This document shows, one piece after another, positions 1 to 7,417 of a DNA stretch of 12,148 nt; position 1 is the first letter of the stretch, and the number at the start of each line of letters is the position of its first letter. Where the stretch lies: positions 1-12,148 of the forward strand of contig WAQG01000010.1 of NCBI GenBank assembly GCA_015520395.1, given 5' to 3'. The position numbers were made by a program, and so were the translations under genes. Below the pieces are notes generated by a model, which made no database searches, was not told the origin of the DNA, and was given only the letters and a program-made list of their open reading frames with translations. Source of the DNA: Candidatus Geoarchaeota archaeon (GTDB taxonomy: Archaea; Thermoproteota; Thermoprotei; Gearchaeales; WAQG01).

Positions 1-245
1 ACTGGCATCTTTGTCCTGTAACTATGTATTTTTATATTTATTTTACTAACTTTCATTTCTAATATCATTTTTTACATGGATAGATATAAGTATTTTGCTT
101 CTATGTTCAGCCTTTCATCCGACATAAAGCAAGCATGTACATCAGGACAAATTCGACAGACGCACTGAGAAAAGGCGTGGGCGTAAACTGGGATTGTGGA
201 TCGAGCAGCGTGGGGGGCCTCTGACGTCATGGAGTGTTGTTGGGA

Positions 246-260
246 AAGTTTAATTTTTCT
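246..260 (+). promoter_or_regulatory. Candidate archaeal promoter (TATA-like box) of the pseudo-thiolase operon
   Basis: The A/T-rich stretch around TTTAATTTTT sits about 30-40 bases before the proposed TTG start at 289. That is compatible with an archaeal TATA box giving a very short leader. The upstream 1-245 is AT-rich at first and then mixed. I see no gene, tRNA or clear repeat in it. Inference from position and composition only. Confidence 0.4.
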
Positions 261-288
261 GAATGCGGTTCAATCATGGTGTTTTACC

Positions 289-1452
289 TTGCGTGATGTA
301 GCTATAGTGGGCGTTGGTTGGTATGGGTTTAAGCCAACGACGCCCGAGGTTTCCTTTAGGGAAATGATGTTTGAGGCGGCTGTGAGGGCCTATGAGGATG
401 CTGGCGGCATAGATCCGCGGAGTGAAGTGGACGCCTTCGTCACGTGTGAGGAGGACTTCTGGGAGGGTATAAGCATAGCCGACGAGTTCGTTCCAGACCC
501 CCTGGGAGGCACCCTCAGGCCCACCTACACCATCCCGGGCGATGGGCTTATCGGGATAGCGTCGGCCTTCATGAAGATTAAGACCGGCGCCTTTGACGTC
601 GTTGTTGTGGAGTCCCACTCAAAGGCCAGCGACATCCTTACATATGACAAGATCCTGCACTTCGCCCTCGACCCAATCTACCATAGGCCCCTCAAGTTCC
701 ACCCATACCATATCGCGGGCCTTGAGGCCAGGAAGTATCTTGAGGTGTCTGGGGCCGATAGAAGCCATATGGCGATGGTCGTGGCTAAGAACAAGAATAA
801 CGCCCTAGCCAACCCTATGGCCAGCTACGGTGCCAAGATAACCGTGGAAGACGCCATGGACTCTAGGATGGTCGCCGACCCGGTCAGCGAGATCGATATA
901 GCGCCCCTGGTGGACGTGGGGATAGTCTTCGTCCTGGCCGCCGATAGCATCGCTAAGAAGCTGAACGAGAAGCCCATATGGATCAAGGGGGTCGGCTGGG
1001 CCACTGGCACACCCTCCTATGAGCTGAAGGTGTGGGATGAGGCGCTCTACGCGAGGATTGCGGCGAGGATGGCCTACAGGATGGCCGGGGTGAGCGACCC
1101 CTGGAACGCCTTCGACTTCGCGGAGGTTGACGACAGGTTTAGCTATAAGGAGTTAATGCACATAGAGGCTCTGGGCCTCGCAAGCAAGGGCGAAGCCCCC
1201 AAGTATCTTGAGGACGGAACATTCCACATTGGGGGAGGGATGCCTGTGAACCCAAGTGGGGGTCTACTTGGCCTGGGCAACGCCCTTGAAGCCAGCGGAC
1301 TCGTAAAGCTTCTAATGGCCGTTCTCCAGCTCAGGGGTGAGGCCTACGGCTTCCAGATTAAGGATGCCAGCGCTGGTGTGGTTCAGTCTTGGAGGGGTGT
1401 TCCAACCGATACTGGCGCTGTTGTGGTTTTGAGCAATGAGGGGGTGGTGTAG
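289..1452 (+). CDS. Thiolase-like protein lacking catalytic residues (pseudo-thiolase 1)
   Basis: Thiolase-superfamily protein of the SCP2/archaeal DUF35-associated type, 387 aa from the TTG at 289. This start puts the usual first strand (RDVAIVGVG) at the N-terminus. The frame stays open to 196, but those extra codons do not look like thiolase. The C-terminal half keeps the fold signatures VNPSGGLLGLGN and LQLRGEA. The active site is not conserved. The nucleophile-Cys position (about residue 83, TYTIPGDG) has no Cys. The HDxF His is replaced in DDRF (D281-F284). The GHP His is Asn in GLGN (N331). The usual DGA loop before the C-terminal domain is also altered (VDVG). Two bases separate it from the paralogue downstream, so co-translation and a hetero-oligomer are likely. 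Ordinary thiolase activity is not expected; it may be a structural or regulatory partner or bind acyl-CoA. Databases probably label it acetyl-CoA acetyltransferase. Confidence 0.85.
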   Translation: MRDVAIVGVGWYGFKPTTPEVSFREMMFEAAVRAYEDAGGIDPRSEVDAFVTCEEDFWEGISIADEFVPDPLGGTLRPTYTIPGDGLIGIASAFMKIKTGAFDVVVVESHSKASDILTYDKILHFALDPIYHRPLKFHPYHIAGLEARKYLEVSGADRSHMAMVVAKNKNNALANPMASYGAKITVEDAMDSRMVADPVSEIDIAPLVDVGIVFVLAADSIAKKLNEKPIWIKGVGWATGTPSYELKVWDEALYARIAARMAYRMAGVSDPWNAFDFAEVDDRFSYKELMHIEALGLASKGEAPKYLEDGTFHIGGGMPVNPSGGLLGLGNALEASGLVKLLMAVLQLRGEAYGFQIKDASAGVVQSWRGVPTDTGAVVVLSNEGVV

Positions 1453-1454
1453 GG

Positions 1455-2636
1455 GTGAAGACCAACATATATGTTAAGAGGCGTGTGGCCGTTGTGGGGG
1501 CTGGACTAACCCTGTTCAGGAGAAGGATGCTGGAGACTCCTAAGGAGCTGGCCTGGGAGGCCGCAAAGATGGCCCTTGACTGGGCAGGCCTCGAGCTGGA
1601 CGACGTTGACGCCGTGGTCATCGGGAGCGCCCCCGACGCATTCGATGGGGTTCACATGAAGGGTGAGTATCTTGCGGATGGCTCGGGTGGGTGGGGGAGG
1701 CCAACCATGAGGGTTTATGTCGGCGGTGGGACGGGGGTCTTCACGCCGATCGCCGGGTGGTGGCATGTGGCTTCCGGGCTTTTCGACGTGGTGTTGGTGG
1801 TGGCGGAGGAGAAGATGAGCCCGGCCCAACCACACCCCCAGTTCGTCTTCAAGCACATATGGGATCCGATATTAGAGAGGCCCCTCAACCCCAACCTGAT
1901 ATGGATATTCGCCATGGAGATGCATAGGTACATGTATAAGTACAATGTGAGGAAGGAGGACATAGCTCTGGTCAGCGTGAAGAATAAGAGGAACGCCCTC
2001 GACCACCCCGCCGCCCAGCTTGCCGCCAAGATAACCGTGGAGGACGTCCTCAACAGCGAGGTCCTAGTCTACCCCGTCCAGAGGCTGGACATCAGCCCCG
2101 TTACTGACGGGGCGGCCGCCCTGGTGATGGTTTCGGAGAAGGTGGCTAGAAGGATAACGGACAGCCCAGTCTGGGTTGAGGGTGTTGGCTGGGCCCTCGA
2201 CTCAACACAGTGGACGAACAGGGAGCTTGCCTACCCCAAGTACGTCGAGGTTGCGGCGAGAATGGCGTATAGGATGGCCGGGATAAACAACCCGAGGAAG
2301 GAGATAGATGTGGCTGAGGTTTACGACCCGTTTGACTACAAGGAGCTCCACCATATGGAGGGTCTGATGCTGGCCAGGAAGGGGGAGGCCCCCATACTCA
2401 CCAGGGAGGGCGTGACGGAGAGGGATGGGGATCTCCCAGTGAACCCCAGCGGCGGGCTACTCGGGGTTGGCAATCCCATCGCCGCGGCTGGCTTAATGAA
2501 GGTTGCAGAGATATTCTGGCAGCTTAGAGGCGAGGCTGGGGGGAGGCAGGTAAAGAAGCCAGCCTACACCGGGCTTGCCCAGGCTTGGGGAGACTTGATG
2601 CAGGCTGGAACAGTTATTGTTATGAGGGCGGGGTGA
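1455..2636 (+). CDS. Thiolase-like protein with Tyr in place of catalytic His (pseudo-thiolase 2, possible CoA aldolase subunit)
   Basis: Thiolase-fold protein of 393 aa from a GTG start two bases after the upstream stop. It is a paralogue of the preceding gene, sharing AKITVED, AARMAYRMAG and VNPSGGLLG blocks, which points to tandem duplication and divergence. N-terminal VAVVGAGLTLF and EEKMSPAQ are typical of SCP2-type thiolases. The nucleophile region reads RVYVGGGTG (about residues 86-94), with Gly where Cys belongs. HDxF has become YDPF (Y290-F293), and GHP has become GNP (N340). Ltp2-type steroid aldolases are thiolase-fold proteins that have also lost the cysteines and use tyrosines for retro-aldol cleavage of a CoA thioester together with a DUF35 partner. 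By analogy this could be a catalytic aldolase-like subunit, but the substrate is unknown. The DGAAALVM loop is kept, so this copy looks less degenerate than its partner. Confidence 0.87.
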   Translation: MKTNIYVKRRVAVVGAGLTLFRRRMLETPKELAWEAAKMALDWAGLELDDVDAVVIGSAPDAFDGVHMKGEYLADGSGGWGRPTMRVYVGGGTGVFTPIAGWWHVASGLFDVVLVVAEEKMSPAQPHPQFVFKHIWDPILERPLNPNLIWIFAMEMHRYMYKYNVRKEDIALVSVKNKRNALDHPAAQLAAKITVEDVLNSEVLVYPVQRLDISPVTDGAAALVMVSEKVARRITDSPVWVEGVGWALDSTQWTNRELAYPKYVEVAARMAYRMAGINNPRKEIDVAEVYDPFDYKELHHMEGLMLARKGEAPILTREGVTERDGDLPVNPSGGLLGVGNPIAAAGLMKVAEIFWQLRGEAGGRQVKKPAYTGLAQAWGDLMQAGTVIVMRAG

Positions 2637-2651
2637 TGGCGGGTGGTTGAG

Positions 2652-3164
2652 ATGGGTTATAAGCTTCCTGGAACGCCGCTCAAGAGGGCAGAGTTCGAGA
2701 AGGCATTTAAGGTTGAGGATAAGCCGGAGGCTAAGTACGCCTGGGCTGCCGGGCAGGCCCTCAGCAGGTTTCTTGAGGAGTTGAAGAATGGCAGGATAGT
2801 TGGGAGAAGGTGCCGGAACTGTGGAAAGATACTGATACCACCAAGGATGTACTGTGAACATTGTTTCAGGCCGACCGGCGAGTGGGTGTACGTCAGGCCG
2901 GTCGGCAGGATCGTGACGGCGGTCGTGAGCTACATAGCCGCTACGAGGGAGCGCCTCGAGAAGCCGGAGGTCATCGGAATAGTGGAGTTCGAGGACGCCC
3001 CGGGATCGGGGATCTTCCATCGGCTTAACATAGACCCCGAGCTTGTCATAAGTAGGAAGGCTTTCGGGATGAGGGTTAAGGCTGTATGGAAGCCGCCTAA
3101 GGAGAGGGAGGGCAGCATAAATGACATTCTCTACTTTGAGCCCGTTGGGGAGGGAGAGGGATGA
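2652..3164 (+). CDS. DUF35 zinc-ribbon/OB-fold protein (thiolase partner) 1
   Basis: DUF35 family protein (rubredoxin-like zinc ribbon followed by OB fold). From the ATG at 2652 it is 170 aa; a GTG at 2643 in the same frame would add three residues. I prefer the ATG because GGTGGT just before it could act as a ribosome-binding site. An N-terminal helical segment (AGQALSRFLEELKNG) precedes the ribbon RCRNCGK...MYCEHCF. Four Cys (54, 57, 68, 71 from the ATG) can bind one zinc. The C-terminal half has the OB-fold pattern ending in KAVWKPP and DILYFEPV. DUF35 proteins bind thiolase-fold enzymes and help channel CoA intermediates, as in the archaeal thiolase/HMG-CoA synthase complex and in ChsH2 with Ltp2. 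It lies 15 bases after the second pseudo-thiolase and overlaps the next gene by four bases. It is presumably cytoplasmic and part of their complex. Confidence 0.9.
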   Translation: MGYKLPGTPLKRAEFEKAFKVEDKPEAKYAWAAGQALSRFLEELKNGRIVGRRCRNCGKILIPPRMYCEHCFRPTGEWVYVRPVGRIVTAVVSYIAATRERLEKPEVIGIVEFEDAPGSGIFHRLNIDPELVISRKAFGMRVKAVWKPPKEREGSINDILYFEPVGEGEG

Positions 3165-3634
3165 GCTGGGATAAGGTTGGGCTCCCAACAAAGCTTAGAC
3201 ACTGGTACGGCGACATGGAGGTTGAAGGCTACCTATATACGGCTGGGATCGCCGGAGAGAAGTTCTTCAAAACCCTGAAGGAGAGGGGCAAGCTCCTGGC
3301 CTCCCGGTGCATGAAATGTGATGTGAGCTATCTTCCAGCCAGGGCCTACTGTCCCAGTTGCTTCTCAGAGATAACTGAGTATTTTGAGGTTGAGCCTGAG
3401 GGAAACGTTGAGACCTACACCATACTGAGAGTAGGTGTTGACGGGGAGAAGCTCGAGGAGCCCGTGATAGTTGCCTTCATAACTTTCGACGGTGTCAACG
3501 GAGGGCTCATACACAGGCTCGGCGAGATGGATGAAAAGGATGTTGAGATTGGCATGAGGGTTAAAGCCGTTTTGAAGCCTACCGATGAGAGGAGGGGCGA
3601 GATAACCGACATACTTTACTTCAAGCCAGCCTAA
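3161..3634 (+). CDS. DUF35 zinc-ribbon/OB-fold protein (thiolase partner) 2
   Basis: Second DUF35 protein, 157 aa, starting at an ATG inside the ATGA overlap with the previous gene, a classic translational-coupling junction. Layout is the same: helical lead (GEKFFKTLKERGKLLASR), zinc ribbon with Cys 50, 53, 64 and 67 (RCMKCD and YCPSCF), then an OB fold ending KAVLKP, GEITDILYFKPA. It is a diverged paralogue of the preceding protein, sharing GMRVKAV and ITDILYF or INDILYF endings. Two DUF35 proteins beside two pseudo-thiolases suggest each binds its own thiolase-fold partner, or that one hetero-tetrameric or larger complex contains all four. It is the last gene of the tight operon; a 20-base pyrimidine/T-rich stretch follows its stop (about 3635-3652) and could end transcription. 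Confidence 0.9.
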   Translation: MSWDKVGLPTKLRHWYGDMEVEGYLYTAGIAGEKFFKTLKERGKLLASRCMKCDVSYLPARAYCPSCFSEITEYFEVEPEGNVETYTILRVGVDGEKLEEPVIVAFITFDGVNGGLIHRLGEMDEKDVEIGMRVKAVLKPTDERRGEITDILYFKPA

Positions 3635-3723
3635 ACCTAAACCCATTTTTCGATGTGTGTTTTCCAGGTTTAAGGTTAAAGAATATTTTTGGTTATACAC
3701 CTAGGTCTTATGGATTGAAAGGT

Positions 3724-4767
3724 ATGAGGGAGGCTCTTTGGTGGAAGCCCCTTCCGAACGGGAAGGTTCAATGTACGCTATGCCCCTGGAACTGTATGCT
3801 GAGCCCCGGAGCCAGGGGGATATGTAGGGTTAGGGAGAACGTCGATGGCCGCCTCTACACCCTCAACTACGGCTTGATAACCGCCCTCCACATGGATCCC
3901 ATAGAGAAGAAGCCACTGTTCCATTGGTATCCGGGCAGCCCCGTGCTCAGCATAAGCACGATGGGCTGTAACTTTAGGTGTCCATGGTGCCAGAACTGGG
4001 GGATATCCCAGTATGGGCCTGGCGAAACTTACTATGAGTCAAGCCCCCCCGAGGAGGTCGTCAGGCTGGCGAAGAAGTATGGCAGCCCCTCCATAGCATA
4101 CACCTACAACGAGCCGATAATATGGTATGAATATGTTCTAGACGTGGCCAGGCTCGCCAAGCGGGAGGGCATAAAGAACGTCCTGGTGACCAACGGGTAC
4201 ATCAACCCCGAACCACTTGAGGAGCTTGTAAAGTATATAGACGCGGCGAACGTGGACATAAAGGTGTTCGACTCTAGAAGGTACGTCACGAAGGTGTTTG
4301 GGAGGCTGGAGCCCGTCCTTCAGGCTATCGAGATCATGAAGGATCATGGGGTCCATGTGGAGACGACCAACCTCATCGTTCCAAAGTTCAACGATGAGGT
4401 CGAGCTATTCTCAAAGCTTGTGGACTGGCAGCTAGACAAGCTAGGCCCTGACGCTCCCCTCCACGTCACGAGATTCTACCCAACCTACAAATACACCCAT
4501 GTCCCCCCAACCCCAGTGGCGCTCATTGAGAAGTTTTGGGCGCTTGCAAGAGAGAAAGGTCTCAACTACACGTATATGGGGAACGTGCCGGGACACCATG
4601 GCGAACACACCTACTGCCACGAGTGTGGCAGGCTCCTGGTAAGGCGGTACGGCTTCGAGATCCTGGAATGGAACATAACCGATGATGGGAGATGCAAGTA
4701 CTGCGGTGCAAAGATACCGATCGTGGGAGAGAGGTGGAAGGGCAGGTCGATGGCATTCATGTTCTAG
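3724..4767 (+). CDS. amrS: AmmeMemoRadiSam system radical SAM enzyme
   Basis: Radical SAM protein of the COG1180/AmmeMemoRadiSam type, 347 aa from the ATG at 3724, which gives the family-typical opening MREALWWKPLPNGKVQC. The frame is open upstream to a GTG at 3655, but that stretch overlaps a likely promoter and does not look like the family. The N-terminal Cys cluster CTLCPWNC...GICRVREN (C17, C20, C24, C34) is followed by the radical SAM motif GCNFRCPWCQNW with C82, C86 and C89 for the 4Fe-4S cluster and SAM. A C-terminal zinc-ribbon-like pair lies at C298/C301 and C324/C327. Family members accompany AMMECR1 and MEMO proteins; neither is in this window, and the physiological substrate is unresolved as far as I know. 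The 89-base gap from the DUF35 genes may hold its own promoter, so operon membership is uncertain. The enzyme is likely oxygen-sensitive. Confidence 0.87.
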   Translation: MREALWWKPLPNGKVQCTLCPWNCMLSPGARGICRVRENVDGRLYTLNYGLITALHMDPIEKKPLFHWYPGSPVLSISTMGCNFRCPWCQNWGISQYGPGETYYESSPPEEVVRLAKKYGSPSIAYTYNEPIIWYEYVLDVARLAKREGIKNVLVTNGYINPEPLEELVKYIDAANVDIKVFDSRRYVTKVFGRLEPVLQAIEIMKDHGVHVETTNLIVPKFNDEVELFSKLVDWQLDKLGPDAPLHVTRFYPTYKYTHVPPTPVALIEKFWALAREKGLNYTYMGNVPGHHGEHTYCHECGRLLVRRYGFEILEWNITDDGRCKYCGAKIPIVGERWKGRSMAFMF

Positions 4768-4812
4768 GTAATTCTTAATAATGGATAGCCAATCGCCTAA
4801 AATCAGTTAACC

Positions 4813-4825
4813 TTTAAAAATAAAT
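4813..4825 (+). promoter_or_regulatory. TATA-like box of the canonical thiolase gene
   Basis: TTTAAAAATAAAT lies about 25 bases before a GTG at 4850 and about 35 bases before the ATG at 4859. That is the normal spacing of an archaeal TATA box to a short-leader or leaderless transcript. The 4768-4858 gap is AT-rich and also carries TTCTTAATAATGG just after the radical SAM stop, possibly a weak terminator. Position and composition only. Confidence 0.55.
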
Positions 4826-4858
4826 TTCGATAACAGGTTTAAAACCCTGGTGCCAATT

Positions 4859-6052
4859 ATGCCTGAGGAGGCTTACATCGTAAGCGCTGTTCGAACCCCC
4901 ATAGGCAAATTTGGAAGAAGCCTCGCCCCCTTATCAGCGGTGGAGCTGGGCGCCATTGTTATAAAAGAGGCAGTTAGAAGGGCCGGGATAGGGCCGAAGG
5001 ACGTTGAGGAGGTGATAATGGGCAATGTTCTCTCGGGGGGACTGGGGCAGAACCCCGCCAGGCAAGCCGCCCAGTTGGCGGGGATCCCTGAGGAGGTTGA
5101 TGCATTCACGGTTAACAAGGTTTGTGCCTCGGGCCTGAGGGCGGTGGCCTCAGCCGCGCAGGCAATTAAGGCTGGGGATGAGGATATCGTTGTCGCTGGC
5201 GGTATGGAGAGCATGAGTAATGCCCCGTTCATACTCCCAGCAAGGTTAAGGTGGGGCGTCAAACTGATTTATTGGAACCCACCCCAACTAGTAGACCTTC
5301 TGGTCTGGGATGGGCTCAGGGATCCATTCCTGAACATGGCTATGGGTGAGATAGCGGACAGGGAGGCTAAGCGACATAAAGTGTCTAGAAGGGAGGCGGA
5401 CGAGTTTGCCTATATGAGCCACATGAGGGCGGCTGAGGCCACCGAGAAGGGCTATTTTAAAGAGGAGATAGTGCCCATCGACGTTGAGAAGGATGGCGTC
5501 AGGATCTTTCTGGATAGGGACGAGGGAATAAGGCCTGATACCAGCATTGAGAAGCTGTCAAGGCTTAAGCCCGTCTTCACTAAGGACGGCGTAACGACGG
5601 CTGGAAATGCTTCGCAAATCTCGGATGGAGCTTCGGCGGTCGTAGTCATGAGTGGCAGGAAGGTGGAGGAGCTGGGGGTGAAGCCCCTTGCGAAGATCAT
5701 CGGCTACTCCTGGGGCGCTATGGGGGAGGGGAACTTCATTGTTGCCCCCGTTCCTGTAACAAGGAAGCTGCTTAAGAAGCTGGGCATGACCATCGATGAT
5801 GTGGATCTTGTTGAGCATAATGAGGCCTTTGCAGTGGCCAGCATAATTGTTTCGAGGATGCTGGGCATACCATTCGAGAAACTTAATGTCCACGGCGGCG
5901 CCATCGCCCTTGGCCACCCAATTGGGGCGAGCGGTGCAAGAATACTAACAACGCTCATATATGCCCTGAGGAGAAGGGGGCTTAAGAGGGGCCTAGCAAC
6001 GATATGCCATGGTGGGGGCGGCGCCCTCTCAATGGTCATAGAGCTTGTCTGA
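4859..6052 (+). CDS. Acetyl-CoA C-acetyltransferase (canonical thiolase)
   Basis: Biosynthetic/degradative thiolase that makes or cleaves acetoacetyl-CoA and related 3-ketoacyl-CoAs in the cytoplasm; 397 aa, the usual length. The ATG at 4859 gives the standard opening EEAYIVSAVRTPIGKFG; a GTG at 4850 would add three residues. All catalytic parts are visible: nucleophile Cys89 in VNKVCASG, the HNEAFA loop, GGAIALGHPIGASGAR with the catalytic His, and a C-terminal acid/base Cys in TICHGGGG. It therefore contrasts directly with the two Cys-less thiolase-fold proteins upstream and belongs to the other, bacterial-like (phaA/atoB-type) branch. It has its own promoter and no DUF35 partner beside it. 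Its 3' end overlaps the convergent PP-loop gene by 17 bases. The exact chain-length preference cannot be read from sequence. Roles could be fatty-acid or amino-acid acyl-CoA turnover or feeding the mevalonate route. Confidence 0.95.
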   Translation: MPEEAYIVSAVRTPIGKFGRSLAPLSAVELGAIVIKEAVRRAGIGPKDVEEVIMGNVLSGGLGQNPARQAAQLAGIPEEVDAFTVNKVCASGLRAVASAAQAIKAGDEDIVVAGGMESMSNAPFILPARLRWGVKLIYWNPPQLVDLLVWDGLRDPFLNMAMGEIADREAKRHKVSRREADEFAYMSHMRAAEATEKGYFKEEIVPIDVEKDGVRIFLDRDEGIRPDTSIEKLSRLKPVFTKDGVTTAGNASQISDGASAVVVMSGRKVEELGVKPLAKIIGYSWGAMGEGNFIVAPVPVTRKLLKKLGMTIDDVDLVEHNEAFAVASIIVSRMLGIPFEKLNVHGGAIALGHPIGASGARILTTLIYALRRRGLKRGLATICHGGGGALSMVIELV

Positions 6053-7343
6053 GGGGCTCAACCAGGGACTTGTACTGAAGCTTGAGGGATGGATCGGAAT
6101 ATATCGCCTCGAGCTCCCAGTTACGCATAGCTGGACACATTACGCAGCCTATCCTGTAAAAGCCCTTAAGGTAAAGGGGGTTGTGGGGTATGTTGTAGTA
6201 GGTTAGGTATGCCTGGACGTGGATCATCCCCCAAAACTTGAGGGGGGCCAGCTGCATATAGACCTCCTCGCTCCTATAAGGAGGCCTCCTACTTCTAAGC
6301 GGAGACTCAGCATCCCTATCACCCACCACAGTCACAAAGTTTCCTCCGAGCCCTAGAATGCCCCTTCTCAAAGCCGATATCTTCACCTTTGTGCACCACC
6401 TATTCCTGTTAGTCGGCAGCCCCATCTCCCTTATCAGGCGGTCAAGCCCCGCCTCCACCCGCTCCAGCTGCACACCAAGCCTCCTTGAAAGCACCTCTAC
6501 GTACCCTAGGTTCTCCTCAAATTCGGTACCCGTATCGACAAAGACTGCGCGCACCCGCTTTACGCCGTAGGCCCGGATGGCTAGGTGGAGAGCAGCTGTG
6601 CTGTCCTTCCCACCGCTCCAAGGAACGTAGAAGTAGTCATAGCGATCCCTGAACCTCTTCAGAAAACTCAACGAGACCTTCTCATGAAGCCTAAAGATCC
6701 CTGACCTCACCGTTTTAAGGAATATGTGAGTGGGACGCTCATCGGGCACCTTCCCAACCGCCTCAACGGGCCCCGCGTCGGCGAACCTGAGGCGACCTAC
6801 CGGCACGTCGCCGATAAACACCCTGTGTATGCCTGCAAACTCCTTTACTAGCAGAGGTGGCGAACCCAGGTCTCCGAAAAGCCTGTCCAGGCGCATCTTC
6901 CAGGCTCCTAGGCCTATAAACGGGTCGCAGGCTGGCGAAGGAGTTATGGGCACTGGGCTAACATCTTTATCTGACCTGGCGCTTAAATAATGGTCCTCAA
7001 CCCACCCAATCCCACACCTGAACGTCGCCTTAGCTTTCTCCAACTCCCTTGCTAGCATCGAAAGCCGCGCATTTCTCACCTTGCTTCTGGGAACCATGTG
7101 GACAACGACGTTTTCGGGCATCTCTCCCACCAAGCTAAGGAGACCGGCGTCCTCCCTCCCAATGAGCACAACGTAGTAGTTATGCTCATCCACAACCACA
7201 TCAAGCAATCTTCTCAGCATTTCTCGAGGTCTTCTAACGCCGCCAAGGGTCGCAACTTCTATATCCCATCCCGGATAGTAGCCTTGCAGCATCGCACGAA
7301 CTGCTGCAGCATCGCTACGAGCCCTCACCACAATCTTCAGCAC
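6036..7343 (-). CDS. PAPS reductase-like PP-loop protein with large N-terminal extension
   Basis: Adenine-nucleotide alpha-hydrolase (PP-loop ATP pyrophosphatase) of the phosphoadenosine-phosphosulfate reductase family, 435 aa from a GTG at 7343. The PP-loop is SGGKDS at 243-248, followed by VDTGTEFEEN (269-278), RWCTKVK (315-321), GDRDAESPLRSRR (341-353) and a C-terminal IGCVMCP with Cys 400 and 403. The family reduces PAPS/APS or, in other branches, moves sulfur into tRNA or other molecules. The first 220 residues are not part of the PP-loop domain. Around 165-200 they contain a PUA-like pattern (FIGDVPVGRLRF), and the front 100 are unlike anything I recognise. A PUA-like module would favour an RNA substrate, but this is inference. 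The gene is convergent with the thiolase (17-base overlap). Sulfate assimilation cannot be claimed, since no other sulfate gene is nearby. Confidence 0.85.
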   Translation of the reverse strand: MLKIVVRARSDAAAVRAMLQGYYPGWDIEVATLGGVRRPREMLRRLLDVVVDEHNYYVVLIGREDAGLLSLVGEMPENVVVHMVPRSKVRNARLSMLARELEKAKATFRCGIGWVEDHYLSARSDKDVSPVPITPSPACDPFIGLGAWKMRLDRLFGDLGSPPLLVKEFAGIHRVFIGDVPVGRLRFADAGPVEAVGKVPDERPTHIFLKTVRSGIFRLHEKVSLSFLKRFRDRYDYFYVPWSGGKDSTAALHLAIRAYGVKRVRAVFVDTGTEFEENLGYVEVLSRRLGVQLERVEAGLDRLIREMGLPTNRNRWCTKVKISALRRGILGLGGNFVTVVGDRDAESPLRSRRPPYRSEEVYMQLAPLKFWGMIHVQAYLTYYNIPHNPLYLKGFYRIGCVMCPAMRNWELEAIYSDPSLKLQYKSLVEPLRQAL

Positions 7344-7417
7344 ATCATTTAGTATGGGAGGAAACTATGAGATAAGTCTTCCCGTCATACGCAATTTTAA
7401 TGATCTTAGTACCCAGG

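Noticed and set aside
222..229. Eight-base palindrome TGACGTCA upstream of the first gene
   Set aside because: The same word occurs within coding sequence at 11676-11683 and no TATA box is placed to make it an operator; most likely chance.
196..288. N-terminal extension of pseudo-thiolase 1 up to 196
   Set aside because: Those 31 codons do not resemble thiolases and contain the likely promoter; the TTG at 289 puts the first conserved strand at the N-terminus.
2493..3191. Long open frame on the minus strand opposite the DUF35 genes
   Set aside because: Proline/leucine/serine-rich translation without recognisable domain, entirely antisense to strongly supported genes; a frame shadow of GC-rich codons.
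3655..3723. GTG start giving a 23-residue extension of the radical SAM enzyme
   Set aside because: Family members begin close to MREAL; the extra part is unlike them and contains an A/T-rich probable promoter (around 3682-3690).
289..6052. Treating all three thiolase genes as one beta-oxidation cluster
   Set aside because: Only the last copy keeps catalytic residues, it has its own promoter, and no acyl-CoA dehydrogenase, enoyl-CoA hydratase or hydroxyacyl-CoA dehydrogenase gene is present.
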